Assembly: GCA_020746995.1 (NCBI GenBank) | Contig: JAGPXD010000001.1 | Coordinates: 6,696,001 to 6,760,000, forward strand | DNA length: 64,000 nt | From: Plectosphaerella cucumerina | Lineage: Eukaryota; Ascomycota; Sordariomycetes; Glomerellales; Plectosphaerellaceae | Reading direction: 5' to 3' | Part shown: positions 21,735-32,193 of the stretch, one piece after another | Layout of the letters: each line of letters begins with the position of its first letter | Position numbering within the stretch: the stretch's first letter is position 1 | Position numbers and translations under genes: made by a program | The notes under the pieces: generated by a model | What the model was told of the DNA's origin: nothing | The model's database searches: none | What the model saw: only the letters and a program-made list of their open reading frames with translations

Positions 21735-23589
21735 GGTGTCGAGGATCTGCTCAGCAGAATGTCGATGCTGGAGGGGTTTTCAGGGAGTCCTTGAGGAGCA
21801 TCTCGCAGGACTCGCGCCGAGCCCGATCGAGGCTTGCGAGATATATACGGCACAACGAGGCCGTCCAGGTCGGCGCCCAACGCGCTTTCTCACCCTGAAG
21901 ACCCCGCCGACCCCGCGCTGGTGCATCCCGCACGCAGCGAAGGTGTTTGAGAGGTCCCGAGATGCGGCGAACCCATGTATCCGTACCCAACGACGGCAGA
22001 GACGCACACGGCGCTCCTCGCTCCGTTAGGCAATCGCCTCAGCTCCCCAGCATGCGCCTAACGCGCTTCGAATCGAAAAGCGACGCATCGCCGACACCTG
22101 ATCTCCTGGTGGTTCCTCTACCTCGACGACCTCCCACGCCGTTGTGGTGCCCCACCGACCGCAAACACCCCTGACATCGACCAAACCACCCACGTGGGGT
22201 GAGTGGTTCGCCAAATCCCTCACCCACCAGCCTCTTTGTTTGAGCGCTTATGGGAAGGTCCCTGGTGATCTGTGAGACTCGGGTGTCAACGTGTAAGGCG
22301 AGAGGGGTTGATTCGTCGCCGCTCGAAGGGTCTCGACTCGGGGCATTGTGATGGGGGGACGATTTGGGAAGACAAGACGCCAATTGACTGTTTTCATACT
22401 CGACACAGACACCATGATGGGATTCGACTGGCCTATACCGCGAGACGACCATGAATCAGGTGGCAAGTAGGCACTCAATTACTCCCTCCATGCACCTCTT
22501 CCCTTTCGGACATGCCCCTTCCACCATCGCAGTTCGCTCTCGTAAATCCGTTTGTTGTCCTGATCGCCCAGCCACTTGGACTAGACCACGCCCGCGTGGG
22601 ACGACTTTGCTCTGCATTGGCCCGACCACGGACGGAGTATCCTTCCCTGTCCGCGCGGCGACGTGCAGGCGGCCCGCGGCCTGGCCCTATTCAAGCGGCG
22701 TCAGGGCTGAGCGCCTCTTCGTCGATGCCGGCGCCCGGCTCGGACGGCGGTGAGCTTGTGCCACGAGGCCCGACCCTATTTCCAGTCCGTCGCACGACAG
22801 CTCATAACCACCGAATCGACCTCTGCTCTGGACGGGACCGCGGACGTGGCTCGCAATGCGACCAGTGGTTGGGGGCCAAGGGACGAGGAGCTGAAAACGC
22901 CGACGGCCGTCTCGCCTCGCCTCGTCTGCAGATCATTCAGACGTCCTCCATGCGAGGACCCTGCGATGCGATGACGAGCAGGCAGCGCCACTGAAGCAGG
23001 TCCGATCGGTTGGTGCACATGAGGATATGCTGGTTCCCGGTCAGAACTTTCACGAGGCAGGCTGCCACAACATCGCGGCCTCGCCTCGTGGCATGCACGA
23101 CACGCAACGACGGCACAAAGATTTGTTCTATCCCCGTTGGTGCCCGAGATAAGCCCGTCTCTGCGCCGATCGTCATCCGGGGAGATGCCTCCGACCAAGT
23201 GAGACTCCTCTCCGTCAGGGAGGAAACCCACCTCCGTGCCATCAGAGACACGGACGACCCGCCCTGGCACATACCAGCCGTCCATACAAAGTCGCGGCGT
23301 CACGCAGGGGGGGAGCAACTGCCGACCGCGGACGTCGGGCTGCGCGGCGATCGCAAGCCCGGGGCTGGGAAATACGAGCATCCGTGCTACGTCGCATTCC
23401 GGCCGATGCCGGGCTGACCGACTCTTCGCCCCGTGAAGCGTGCACGACGGAGGACCCCTGGAAGAAGCCTTTTATTGACCGCCTCGTACGTGAAGCCGTG
23501 TTTGTTATTTTTGAGAATCGGGGCCGTCGCGTCGGGAAGGGGGGAGGATATAAGGAAGGACCGGTGCTGCTAGATGCTGTTAGTCGGGA
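21735..23589. other. Long intergenic region, no supported gene
   Basis: About 1.85 kb. Overlapping open frames on both strands (for example 22776-23381 minus, 22512-22994 plus) translate to Arg/Pro/Ser-rich sequence without domains or consistent splice sites. The right end leads into the TATA element of the secreted-protein gene. Confidence 0.5.
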
Positions 23590-23596
23590 TATAAAA
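23590..23596 (+). promoter_or_regulatory. TATA box of the AA1-like secreted protein gene
   Basis: TATAAAA lies 77 bp upstream of the start codon at 23673, with a CA-rich leader between them. Spacing suits a strongly transcribed fungal gene. This is motif reading only. Confidence 0.5.
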
Positions 23597-23672
23597 CTTG
23601 AGCAGCAACTTCCACTTCTTCCCAGCATAACACCAAACTTGACATTGATCACCATCAGCACAACATCACACA

Positions 23673-24304
23673 ATGCGCTCGACACTCTTCCTCCTCCTCG
23701 CGCCGCTTGCGCTCGCCTCGCCCATCGCTCTCGAGGCAAGAAACACGACAAAGTCCTGCATGGCCCGCTCGCCCGGTATGACCGAGTGGCAGCTCGAGGA
23801 CTTCGACTTCCACGCCAGCTACGTCTTCAGCACGCCCTCGCACCAAAACTCGTGGGGCTACGTCAGCTTCACGGCCGTCAACCCGGTGCACGACACGCGG
23901 ACGAAGTGCTCGGCCCAGAGCAACAGGCTCAACGACTTTTTCTACGGCGACGTCGAGTACGCGTGCGAGACGGACGGAGACAAGAACCTCGGCGCGGCGA
24001 AGTTCACGTTTGACCGGCCCAGCGGGGATGTGACGATGGAGCAGACGTGGTACTGCCACGACCAACCGGATTTTCCTCCGTGAGTGTCCTGTTGAGGATA
24101 TTGGGAGTGGACGACGAGACTGACTTGCGATGCAGTGCCAGGTTCACGGCCAAGGGCGACGTCAAGGCCCAGCTTCGGTGCGAGGAGACGAAGTTTGAGA
24201 ACAAGAACTGGACGATGGGCAATGTTGCCTCGCAAAGGGACATTAAGTGTGAGATCACGGACTTGGTCGTGCCGGTGAAGGAGCTGACGGGGATCGCGCG
24301 GTGA
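23673..24304 (+). CDS. Small secreted six-cysteine protein, AA1-like (Alt a 1-like) fold candidate
   Basis: Exons 23673..24079 and 24136..24304 (56-bp intron), 191 residues. The acceptor could also be six bases later and stay in frame, dropping two residues. A signal peptide (MRSTLFLLLAPLALASP) is followed by six cysteines (first in TKSCM, then TKC, YAC, WYC, LRC, IKC) and one N-glycosylation sequon near the start (NTT) plus NWT. Alternating beta-prone stretches (YGYVSF-type, AKFTF, MEQTWYC, AQLRCEE) fit the beta-barrel of AA1-like proteins found widely in plant-associated fungi as allergens or candidate effectors. That assignment is inference from size, cysteines and pattern. Confidence 0.8.
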
Positions 24305-24687
24305 GGATTGGATGGTCGAGGGAGGGAACGAGTAATGAGTTGAAGTAGACTACTTAATTCTAATGGACATGCATCGAATTGCGCCGGGTGCTTCGTGAAC
24401 AGGTGCCACTTCCTATCAGGCACTGGCGACTGGCTATGTCCTTCCTCCCGGAGTTCATTAGTTGTCATGTAATGACAAGGAGAAAGAGCCACTGAGGCGA
24501 TCCTGCCAGATCTCGCCGGCCTCCATCTGTTCCGACTTGACCCCTTCTTCCATCATCTCCCAGCGAGCCTCTTCGCGTCATATCACATCATTGCAGCATC
24601 AGCACTGACGACTCCCGTTCCGCTTGTCATTTCTATCTCCGTCTTGTTCGTCACAGTCTTCTTTCCGATTCACCACCCACTGTCAGC

Positions 24688-26640
24688 ATGTGCATCAGGA
24701 TTATCAAGATCAGGCTACCATGCGTCAACACCGACCCCCAGGCCCCCCTCGACTGCAGAAGCACCATGTCTGACGAAAGCCGCTGGGTTTTGAGAGTATT
24801 CCGCCCAACGCTCAACGACCCATTTTACCACCCTTGCCAACGCGCACTCTCACACGGCATCCGCATCCTCGGAGGCTACCTCCGCGCCTTCCAAATCGAA
24901 GTCTCCGATCCTCTCGACCGGTCCATCTACACCACCGAACCCCGTTTCGACCTTGACGCTTGCTGGCGAGCAAGCCACAGCGTCAACCTTCAGCAGTCGA
25001 TCAAGATACTTGGCGTCCGCCACCCCAACCTGGCGGCCATGGCCGACATGGGATGGGCGACATACGACCGAATCTGCGGACCGTGTTGCGACGGCCTGAT
25101 AGCGCACCTAGACTCGATGGAACCTGGCACCGACATTCCCACGCCGCCGGCCATACGTAGCTCTGCGAGCCCCGACGACGGGTCTCCAGAGTCCAGCTAC
25201 AGCGCATCTGGCTTGGCGGGTGACTACACTCCGGGACCCTCGCAGGCAGGCGGCCATCCAGGAGACATGTCCATGCTGGGAGCATTCCCGAGCGAGCCGC
25301 CGTTATACTTGGAGAGAGATCCTTTCGAAAGCCCTGTTAATGATTTCGCCCTATCTGCGGCCGAGTCTGAGGACTCCAACTCTCCCCCGCTGGACGATGG
25401 AGATACCAACATGGCCCAGAATGGCATTCGCAATGGCACTCACCGCGGGCCGAACCTGGCGCACCCTCAGCCTTCTTCTTCGCATAGGATGAACGCATTT
25501 CGCCCTCTGGTTGACGGACTCACCAACGGAGTTGATACTCCGCCGCCCTCCCCGCATCACACAAATGGCAACACTCGCTTCGCCCATGTTAACTCCTGGC
25601 TCCCTGGAGCGGCACAAGCCCAAACTAACGGCAACGTCAATCACAACGGCACGAACGGGCACACACCGGGACGGCGAATTCCCCCATGGCGCTTGGTGAA
25701 CGGAAATGATCATCTCAATGATGAACCTCCCACACAGCCTTCGCCCTCTTACTTGAGGTCCGAAGATCGACATCGCAATGCTTTTGCAACGCGTCAACCA
25801 TTTGGCCCTGGAGAGTCCCATTCGGAAGCCGTGGCGAACAATGTACGAGGATTCGCGCAGAATGTCCCACGACCAGAGGTTGCGGTTTCGGGCGGCCAGA
25901 ACGGTTTGACGGTATTGCCCGGGTTGGAACGCATACCACCGAACGAACTGGCGATGTTCCGCTCGGCTCTAACTCACCTGCCGCAGCACGAGGCTGATGC
26001 GGTGTTGCGCTGGATTAGATCAGACGAAAGCGGCGAGATTTTGCGCCTATGGGAAATCGGATTCATGTCAGCTGGTGAGGTTTTACCAGGAGTGCGCAGA
26101 GCAAACCGGGGTCAAGGGTCCGCGGCGAGCGGTCCTCGAGGGTCTAGGGTCAACGGTACTCCAGGGTCCAGGGCCAACGGTGCTCGACCATCTGGGGCAA
26201 ATGGTGTTCGGGGGTCCACGGCAAACGGCGCTCGAACGTCTACGACAGATGGAGTTCTGGGGTCCATGGCAAACGATGCGCTGGGGGGAAGGTCAACCGG
26301 TGCTTCGAGTGCTCGAGGAAACCGCGGTCGGATTCCTGGATTGCTCGTATTCCCCAACAATCATCAAGGACTACCATTCGACCAGCCAGAGTCTCCGCGT
26401 TCTCAGATGTGGCGGAACTCGGCACATCCCAGAAATGATGACCTTTCTGGGTACACCTCAAGCACTCCCTTCAATGGTTCCGGGCCAGCGACTTCATCAG
26501 ACCAAGAACCGAGCGAGCCTCGGACCCCATCGGAACCTACAGGACGGCGGTCGTCGTTCGTCAATATGGTGCTTTCGAATGGCCATCGGCATTCTAGCCA
26601 GTCGAGCAGAGAGGAGGACGAAGAGGAGAAGATTGATTAG
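24688..26640 (+). CDS. Hypothetical protein with Asn-Gly-rich repeats
   Basis: Single exon, 650 residues; an internal ATG gives residue 27 (MSDESRW) as an alternative start. Residues about 30-150 look folded, with DACWRASHSVN and CGPCCDGLIAHLDS, and could be a small conserved domain. The rest is disordered and rich in Ser, Pro, Asn and Gly. Near residues 475-535 a roughly nine-residue unit repeats (GSRVNGTP, GSRANGAR, GANGVR, GSTANGAR). The C-terminus is acidic (SREEDEEEKID). I recognise no family. It converges with the HET gene: the stops are 103 bp apart. Confidence 0.75.
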   Translation: MCIRIIKIRLPCVNTDPQAPLDCRSTMSDESRWVLRVFRPTLNDPFYHPCQRALSHGIRILGGYLRAFQIEVSDPLDRSIYTTEPRFDLDACWRASHSVNLQQSIKILGVRHPNLAAMADMGWATYDRICGPCCDGLIAHLDSMEPGTDIPTPPAIRSSASPDDGSPESSYSASGLAGDYTPGPSQAGGHPGDMSMLGAFPSEPPLYLERDPFESPVNDFALSAAESEDSNSPPLDDGDTNMAQNGIRNGTHRGPNLAHPQPSSSHRMNAFRPLVDGLTNGVDTPPPSPHHTNGNTRFAHVNSWLPGAAQAQTNGNVNHNGTNGHTPGRRIPPWRLVNGNDHLNDEPPTQPSPSYLRSEDRHRNAFATRQPFGPGESHSEAVANNVRGFAQNVPRPEVAVSGGQNGLTVLPGLERIPPNELAMFRSALTHLPQHEADAVLRWIRSDESGEILRLWEIGFMSAGEVLPGVRRANRGQGSAASGPRGSRVNGTPGSRANGARPSGANGVRGSTANGARTSTTDGVLGSMANDALGGRSTGASSARGNRGRIPGLLVFPNNHQGLPFDQPESPRSQMWRNSAHPRNDDLSGYTSSTPFNGSGPATSSDQEPSEPRTPSEPTGRRSSFVNMVLSNGHRHSSQSSREEDEEEKID

Positions 26641-26743
26641 AGCAGCACGGGGAGATGAATCGACCAGGTGTCACTTGTTTTCGTACTATTGGCAGCACAA
26701 CAGTAGGATAGACATGAAGAGCAGTGTTAGCCTTGCTGCATGC

Positions 26744-29404
26744 CTAAACCATGCTCACTTCTTCCCACTCTGACTCCGGAATTGACCCGGGTGAAGGCCA
26801 GTCGGCAACGCCGTGGACATAACATCCGCCGACCAACTCATACGAATCATCCATCCCAGTCTTTCTCATAACAAAGGGTATCCTCTGGCCGCGAATGTAC
26901 AACACGGCATCTCCCTGTCTCGACCCCGGCGGCACCATGGCCATCCTCCCAGATTCCAGTATGCACAAGCTCTTCCCGCCAGCCATGGCTCCGATGCTGA
27001 AAAGAAACTGGTTCATCTCCGGATTGACGGCCGACGCCCACTCTTCTAACGTCACGCCGCACAGTGCCCTGATGCGCTCACCAGCGTCGCCGACGTAGCC
27101 GTCAACACATTCCTGGTACACCCTGACCATGACTCTGACCACGTTCAGGGCCAGTCTGTACCTGTCAACACCGAGGACTCCGTTGGGGTCGTCCTGGAGG
27201 ACCTCAGGAGAATTGCAGCCCATCGTTTTGACGACTTCGAGGTCGATCTCGCCGGGGTAGAGAGCCAAGGTTGTCGGACTTTCCTTGGCTAGCGAGACTG
27301 CTTCGTCGAACCATTCGACGAACGATAGCAGGCCGTCCCGCTGGAGGATATTCTCGCTCTCTGGAGTCTCGGGAATCCCGCTCTGAAGCTCATCCATGTC
27401 GATTTCCCAGACTGGCTTGGCTTCAAAGATGCTGCATGTCCGCGCTTGGATTGTTGCGATTCTGTCAAAGGAAAAGATTTCAACGTTGAGTACGTTCCAT
27501 TCAGAACTCTTTGTTGGCATGGCGAGGATTGATCTGTTCTCATACACGATTCGCCGCTTGTTGAAGTTGTAGCTGAAATCGGGGACCCATGACGGCAGGT
27601 CCTTGGGACGGGATGCGTAGGGAAACCCAGTTCCCGCGAGCTGTAGCAGCGAAACTGGGCTGGGCTTCTCGAGGAGGTGTTTTGTCATTCTGGCGAAGAG
27701 CTCCACGACTGGCTCGTTGTAGTCTGGCCTTACAATGCTGGCGGGCAGATCATCGGCTATGCCAAGCAGACCGAAGATGTTGTCGTGCGGCGCCGTGGCC
27801 GTGAAGCTGCTCGTGTTGGCCAGGCTGGAAATCAACTCGGTCTTCTCGCCTCCCTGGCAATCACGCCTCATGTGAACGATGCCGACCATATTGGAGATGT
27901 GGGTAGCCCAGACGGCAGCCAGGGTCGTATCTCTCTTGGTTGATGATGTTCTCGATTGGATCATGGATGGGGCCAGGCGCGCGTCGTGTAGGATCAAGAC
28001 GGTGTGGGCCAGCGCTTCCCAGTCCATGGTCACGCTGCCGAAGAAGAGGTGCACTTCCTTGGCGAGGGCGATCTCTTGGATGACCCAGATGCGGTGGAAG
28101 TAGGACCTGGAGAGCAGGTACTGGAGAGGGAAGATACTGGCCTCTGTCGAGACGACGTATCGGAGCTGATCTGTTGTGGCGTTTTGCAGGTGGAGTGTAT
28201 TCAGGGTCATGAGGAGCGAGCGCGCGCTGCTGGCGTCTTTGTTGGTGATGTCGGCGGGGTGCGTCAGCCAGACCATGGTGCGGGTGGCTTGGGTGTAGAT
28301 GTTGCCCATGAGGGGGATCTGCGCCGCTTTTTCGTCGCTGTTGGCTTGGTCGATGCAGACGGCGTCGATCCAGAGATAGGCCTCGGAGAAGAAGGAGCGT
28401 CGGTACCGCAGCCATTTTGAGACGGTGGGGCTGACGGCGACGCGGCCTCCGTCGACGACGATGTTTTCTGTCATGGACTCGCCGCCCCAGGTGTAGGAGA
28501 CTGCTTCGAAGGGCGGGGCTGTGTCCACGGTGGTACGGAAGAAGTCGCAGACGATGTCCGGGCTGGCATTTCGTCTTCGGAGGCGGAGGATGCGGATCTC
28601 TCGTTTCAGGGGGTCGAGGGGGCGGTACGTGTATGGTTCCAAAGCTTCCAGACGGTTCTTGGAGATTTTGAATTCCCAGGCCTCAAGATTTCGCATCAAG
28701 GTGTTCATCGTTTCGGCGATACAGTCTGCCGCTCTGAAGGAAGGATTGACAGTCCATCTGAGAATGAAGAACACCGCTTTGCCCGCCCATCTCACCAGCA
28801 CAAACTCCTGCACATATTCCAGCAATCTTGGCTCGGTACTGAAGAGTGTGAAGATGACCGAGGTGGCGAGCGCGAGAGACAGGTTATTCCAAACGAGCCG
28901 GCAAAGAGCCGGGACGGTAATTACCACCACAAAAGCGGCGGTGGGCGCGGTACATTCCATGACCAACGCGAGGTTGTGCTCATCCGTCCCCTGAAAGAGG
29001 AAGTAGGACGCAACGCCGGTCTTGACGGCGATGAAGATGACCACCAGCGCGGTCGGTGTGGAAATGAGGCCGCACAGAGGCGCGGGGAGGGCGCGGGCGA
29101 TGCAGATGCAGACGGCCTCAAGAGCACCCTCCGGCCAGGTCATGGTTTCGAAGCCGACGCATAGCGCGATTCTACACGTGAGCAGATCATAGAGGAGGGC
29201 GGGGCTGAGGAGTGTCTCGATGAGGCGGAAGATGCTGAGCCAGATGATTGAGGAGTAGAATTTGCCGACAGGGTGGATGAGGATGGAGAGGCAGTTGAGG
29301 AAGAAGGATCCATTGTAGGGGCTTTCCATGTCGACAGCGCGACGAATGCTGGGGTTGTGAGACGTCGGGGATGAGGGATGTGGTGAGGTTGTCGACCTGG
29401 TCAT
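26744..29404 (-). CDS. HET-domain protein with N-terminal membrane region
   Basis: Single exon. The frame opens at 29629, but the ATG at 29404 (MTRSTTS, 886 residues) is the likelier start; the one at 29329 (MESPYNG) is also possible. Residues about 30-225 contain five or six hydrophobic segments. The HET domain follows at about 299-465: FEAVSYTWGG, the core LWIDAVCIDQANSDEKAAQ, MGNIYTQATRTMVWL, and later YFHRIWVIQEIALA. HET domains are TIR-like modules that trigger regulated cell death during heterokaryon incompatibility. A membrane-anchored HET protein is less usual than soluble HET-NACHT or HET-ankyrin forms. The C-terminal part resembles the common HET-protein tail (SLCILESGRMAMVPPGSRQGD). 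No trigger can be inferred. Confidence 0.9.
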   Translation of the reverse strand: MTRSTTSPHPSSPTSHNPSIRRAVDMESPYNGSFFLNCLSILIHPVGKFYSSIIWLSIFRLIETLLSPALLYDLLTCRIALCVGFETMTWPEGALEAVCICIARALPAPLCGLISTPTALVVIFIAVKTGVASYFLFQGTDEHNLALVMECTAPTAAFVVVITVPALCRLVWNNLSLALATSVIFTLFSTEPRLLEYVQEFVLVRWAGKAVFFILRWTVNPSFRAADCIAETMNTLMRNLEAWEFKISKNRLEALEPYTYRPLDPLKREIRILRLRRRNASPDIVCDFFRTTVDTAPPFEAVSYTWGGESMTENIVVDGGRVAVSPTVSKWLRYRRSFFSEAYLWIDAVCIDQANSDEKAAQIPLMGNIYTQATRTMVWLTHPADITNKDASSARSLLMTLNTLHLQNATTDQLRYVVSTEASIFPLQYLLSRSYFHRIWVIQEIALAKEVHLFFGSVTMDWEALAHTVLILHDARLAPSMIQSRTSSTKRDTTLAAVWATHISNMVGIVHMRRDCQGGEKTELISSLANTSSFTATAPHDNIFGLLGIADDLPASIVRPDYNEPVVELFARMTKHLLEKPSPVSLLQLAGTGFPYASRPKDLPSWVPDFSYNFNKRRIVYENRSILAMPTKSSEWNVLNVEIFSFDRIATIQARTCSIFEAKPVWEIDMDELQSGIPETPESENILQRDGLLSFVEWFDEAVSLAKESPTTLALYPGEIDLEVVKTMGCNSPEVLQDDPNGVLGVDRYRLALNVVRVMVRVYQECVDGYVGDAGERIRALCGVTLEEWASAVNPEMNQFLFSIGAMAGGKSLCILESGRMAMVPPGSRQGDAVLYIRGQRIPFVMRKTGMDDSYELVGGCYVHGVADWPSPGSIPESEWEEVSMV

Positions 29405-29826
29405 ATACCCCGCGGACGATCCGGCGGCAGCAGAGTGCCCTGGAATCAGGCGATGCGGTCGCGATTGGTCGTTGCAAAGTGGAAATGGGAACCCTTGCAG
29501 ACCGAGGCAGAGAGCCCTTGGCTGTGGTGGCGCAGGCGACAAGCCCCTATTCTGGCCCCTGAAGCGCTCAATGTACTCCGGAAGTCCAATTGCACAGAAC
29601 TTGGATAATAGTACCTTGATCAAGGTCAAACGAGAACAAATGTATCAACCAGGATGGCAATAGAAATGGTCTAGAGAGACAATCGTGGTCGGGCTCGTGT
29701 TTCCCACTTGGTCGGCTGTCCGTCCTTAGGTACCGTGGATCCCGGGTGACAGCTCTGGGCCAGAAGAGGCGGTTTAGAGACCCTCATGTACCGCAAATTC
29801 ACTACGTCGATCACCAATAGCCGGAC
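29405..29826. other. Spacer between HET gene and tRNA
   Basis: This stretch carries the presumed promoter and 5' UTR of the HET gene. The open frame continues in phase to 29629 but has no domain character. Nothing else is visible. Confidence 0.4.
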
Positions 29827-29910
29827 GCCCGGCTAGCTCAATCGGTAGAGCGTGAGACTCTTAACAGAGATCACATCTCAAGGTTGTGGGTTCGACCCCC
29901 ACGTCGGGCT
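29827..29910 (+). tRNA. tRNA-Lys(CTT) with 11-nt intron
   Basis: Cloverleaf is complete. Acceptor stem GCCCGGC (29827-29833) pairs with GTCGGGC (29903-29909), with one G-U type pair. The anticodon stem TGAGA pairs with TCTCA, and the T-arm contains GGTTCGACCCC. Anticodon CTT is at 29860-29862. An 11-nt intron (29864-29874) sits after position 37, the canonical site for tRNA splicing endonuclease. A-box and B-box promoter motifs are present. Confidence 0.93.
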
Positions 29911-29950
29911 CAATTCCTGACGTTTCCTGCTCGCAGGATCCTGACGATTC

Positions 29951-29955
29951 TTTTT
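29951..29955 (+). terminator. Pol III T-run downstream of tRNA-Lys
   Basis: The first run of five T residues after the tRNA starts 41 bp past its end, and a second run follows within 8 bp. RNA polymerase III stops at such runs, so this is the likely terminator. Confidence 0.5.
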
Positions 29956-32193
29956 GCCTTTTTGTTCTCTGCTTATATTGGATTCGGAGCATTCGTCCGT
30001 TGGCGCTTTTGCTGATTGTTGAGCTGGTGACCGTGGCTGGATCAGATGACAGCATGCACTCTGATGGTGAGTGCTGTCGCTTGAAGGGCGGTAATAAGGG
30101 CGCTACAACCCAGCGAAGGACCGCCCCCTGAATACAAATCCCACAGCTTCAACTCACCGTGCCTGCATCACCGTATGACATCCCATCTTTGCGTTCCCAA
30201 GCCATCATCGCGATCAATTCCTGGCCCATAAGTGATCGTCGACTCGACCTGGACCACATATCAAGATTGCTAAGCTCTCGACGTGGGTTTGGCGCGGCTT
30301 GTGTCGGCAGAGAAGTGGAAAAGATGGGCCGGGTCGGTGGGTGCAGAGGGGCGGGAAAAGGCGGGCCTCTTTCGGAGCGGGCTCCTGGACGATAGCTCCG
30401 AAAGACAGCCCGGTCAGGCCATCTCAACAACCGTCGAGTCTGGAGTCGGTGTCGAGGCCGCGACCAGTCCAGCCTGCTTCCAGACATCTGGTCAAAGAGT
30501 GGCTAGATCCATTGTCACGTTGCGGTCGATTGACACCTCCTCCCCAAATCGCCCTTTGTCTGGGGGAAAATGTCTTGCCTGTTTCCATCGCGCCGGGTGA
30601 GACCGGCTCGCCCGGGGCAGGACACGTCCCCCGTCTTTGACATGTCCGACGAGAACGACGCAGATATTACAATAGGGCGCGGCGTGCGCTCAACAAGGCG
30701 TCTCGCGAGTCATGATGCCGGAAGGGCGACGCGTCGAGTCGAGGGCACCAGCACAAGAAAGACTCTGAGAGGCCTGGAGTTTCCCGCTCCCCGAGGCAAA
30801 CTGGAACAATGCGCCGGCGACTTCCCACGAGACAATGACCGCTTTTGGGAGAGTTTCTCGGTCCGGGACGTTGAACACGCAGCGCTTTCCCTGCTTCCCG
30901 TCGCCCTTTGTCGACAACTGCAGGCTCACGACGAAATTGTCGCATCGGCCCATGGTTTCCATGCTACACCCACCTCGAGGGACCATCCCTGAAGCAGCAC
31001 CCCGTCGCGACCAACCGCAATGCCCGACTTGGTCAGGATCTTCTAGAAGGCTTCCATTCGACATGCGCGCGACAGCCTTAAAAAAAGCCACCCGGACCGG
31101 GAGGGTTCGGCACCTGCGCGGCGCTAATTACGTACTTGGACGGAAGACGGCATCGCCCCAGGGGCCGCGGTGGGCACTCGGAGGACGGATGGCCCCTTTT
31201 TTCCCTCGCTGGCCAGCGACGGCGGTGGCCAAGTTTTCCAGGGGGGGCGAACGGCCGCGCCCATCTTGGCTTTTGCGATCCCGCTGGGCGCCCGGAAGAG
31301 CCGCATCGCTTGGCGGGCCGGCAGACAAGCACCGCGAACGTCGTGTCTTGAATTTTCACCTCAACGTTGACTTTCCTCCTAGGGGACATATCCTTTCTTT
31401 TTCAATCAGACAGCGAGCCAGGCATAACCGCAATCAACCGGCTGACTCGGCCACGTCCTCCCCATCCTACCCTCCCCCGAACCCTCCGTCATGCTCTCTG
31501 GCCCTCTCTCGCCGTGAGGCCCCTCCGAGGACCCGTCGCGTACCCGCAACCCGGAGCTGAGAGGGGATTCCGACTGTCAACGCCCCACCGGTATTACCCC
31601 TTCAAAACCTCCAAAACCACTCCTAGTGTGGACATTTCCCAGAACCGCTTGATATCGCACACACGCCACCACTCCCGACCCTTGCTTCCTGCGACGCCTC
31701 GTGCCGCGAACGATCACGCACGCACGGCATTTTAGGTTACGAGTTGCCATGACATATCGCGGAGATCCCACGGGGAAAGAAGGGGTCCTTATCGGACGGG
31801 GCAGCGAGCAACGTGCGGCGGCGTCCCCGATCCGGACTGGACGTTCTTCTGAATCTGGGTCCTGTAGTATGGGGAAAAGGCAAGGTAGTCGCGAGTATGA
31901 CGGGAGGCGAGGCCTGACCCACGGCGCCAGACCGACCGCGTCGGCGAGAGCTCGGTGTTTCCGCCTCGAGCACAAATAGGCCGCGCTCCCATCCTTTGTC
32001 TTCTGGCGTCCGGCCAAGAACCTTCCTTCTCAGAAGTCTTCCTCACTCCTCTCTTCAACAAGCCTTCCTTTGGCATCTTGTCCATCACCACCCGGCCTCT
32101 TTAACATCGGCCGTGGATACATCTCGTCCTCTATCCCCACCTGCCCACAATCCTCACCCACACATATCACCACCCTCTCCTCCCATCACCACC
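29956..32193. other. Long intergenic region, no supported gene
   Basis: About 2.2 kb. Several Arg/Pro/Ser-rich frames (for example 30835-31560 plus, 31577-32017 minus) lack domains and overlap one another. The final 200 bp are a CA/CT-rich leader typical of the 5' UTR of a strongly expressed fungal gene, here the amino-acid permease. Confidence 0.45.

Noticed and set aside
22776..23381. 201-codon open frame on the minus strand
   Set aside because: No domain, signal or splice support; overlapping frames on both strands look equally random.
29827..29910. tRNA taken as a pseudogene because of extra bases in the anticodon arm
   Set aside because: The extra 11 nt sit exactly at the canonical tRNA intron site and all stems pair.
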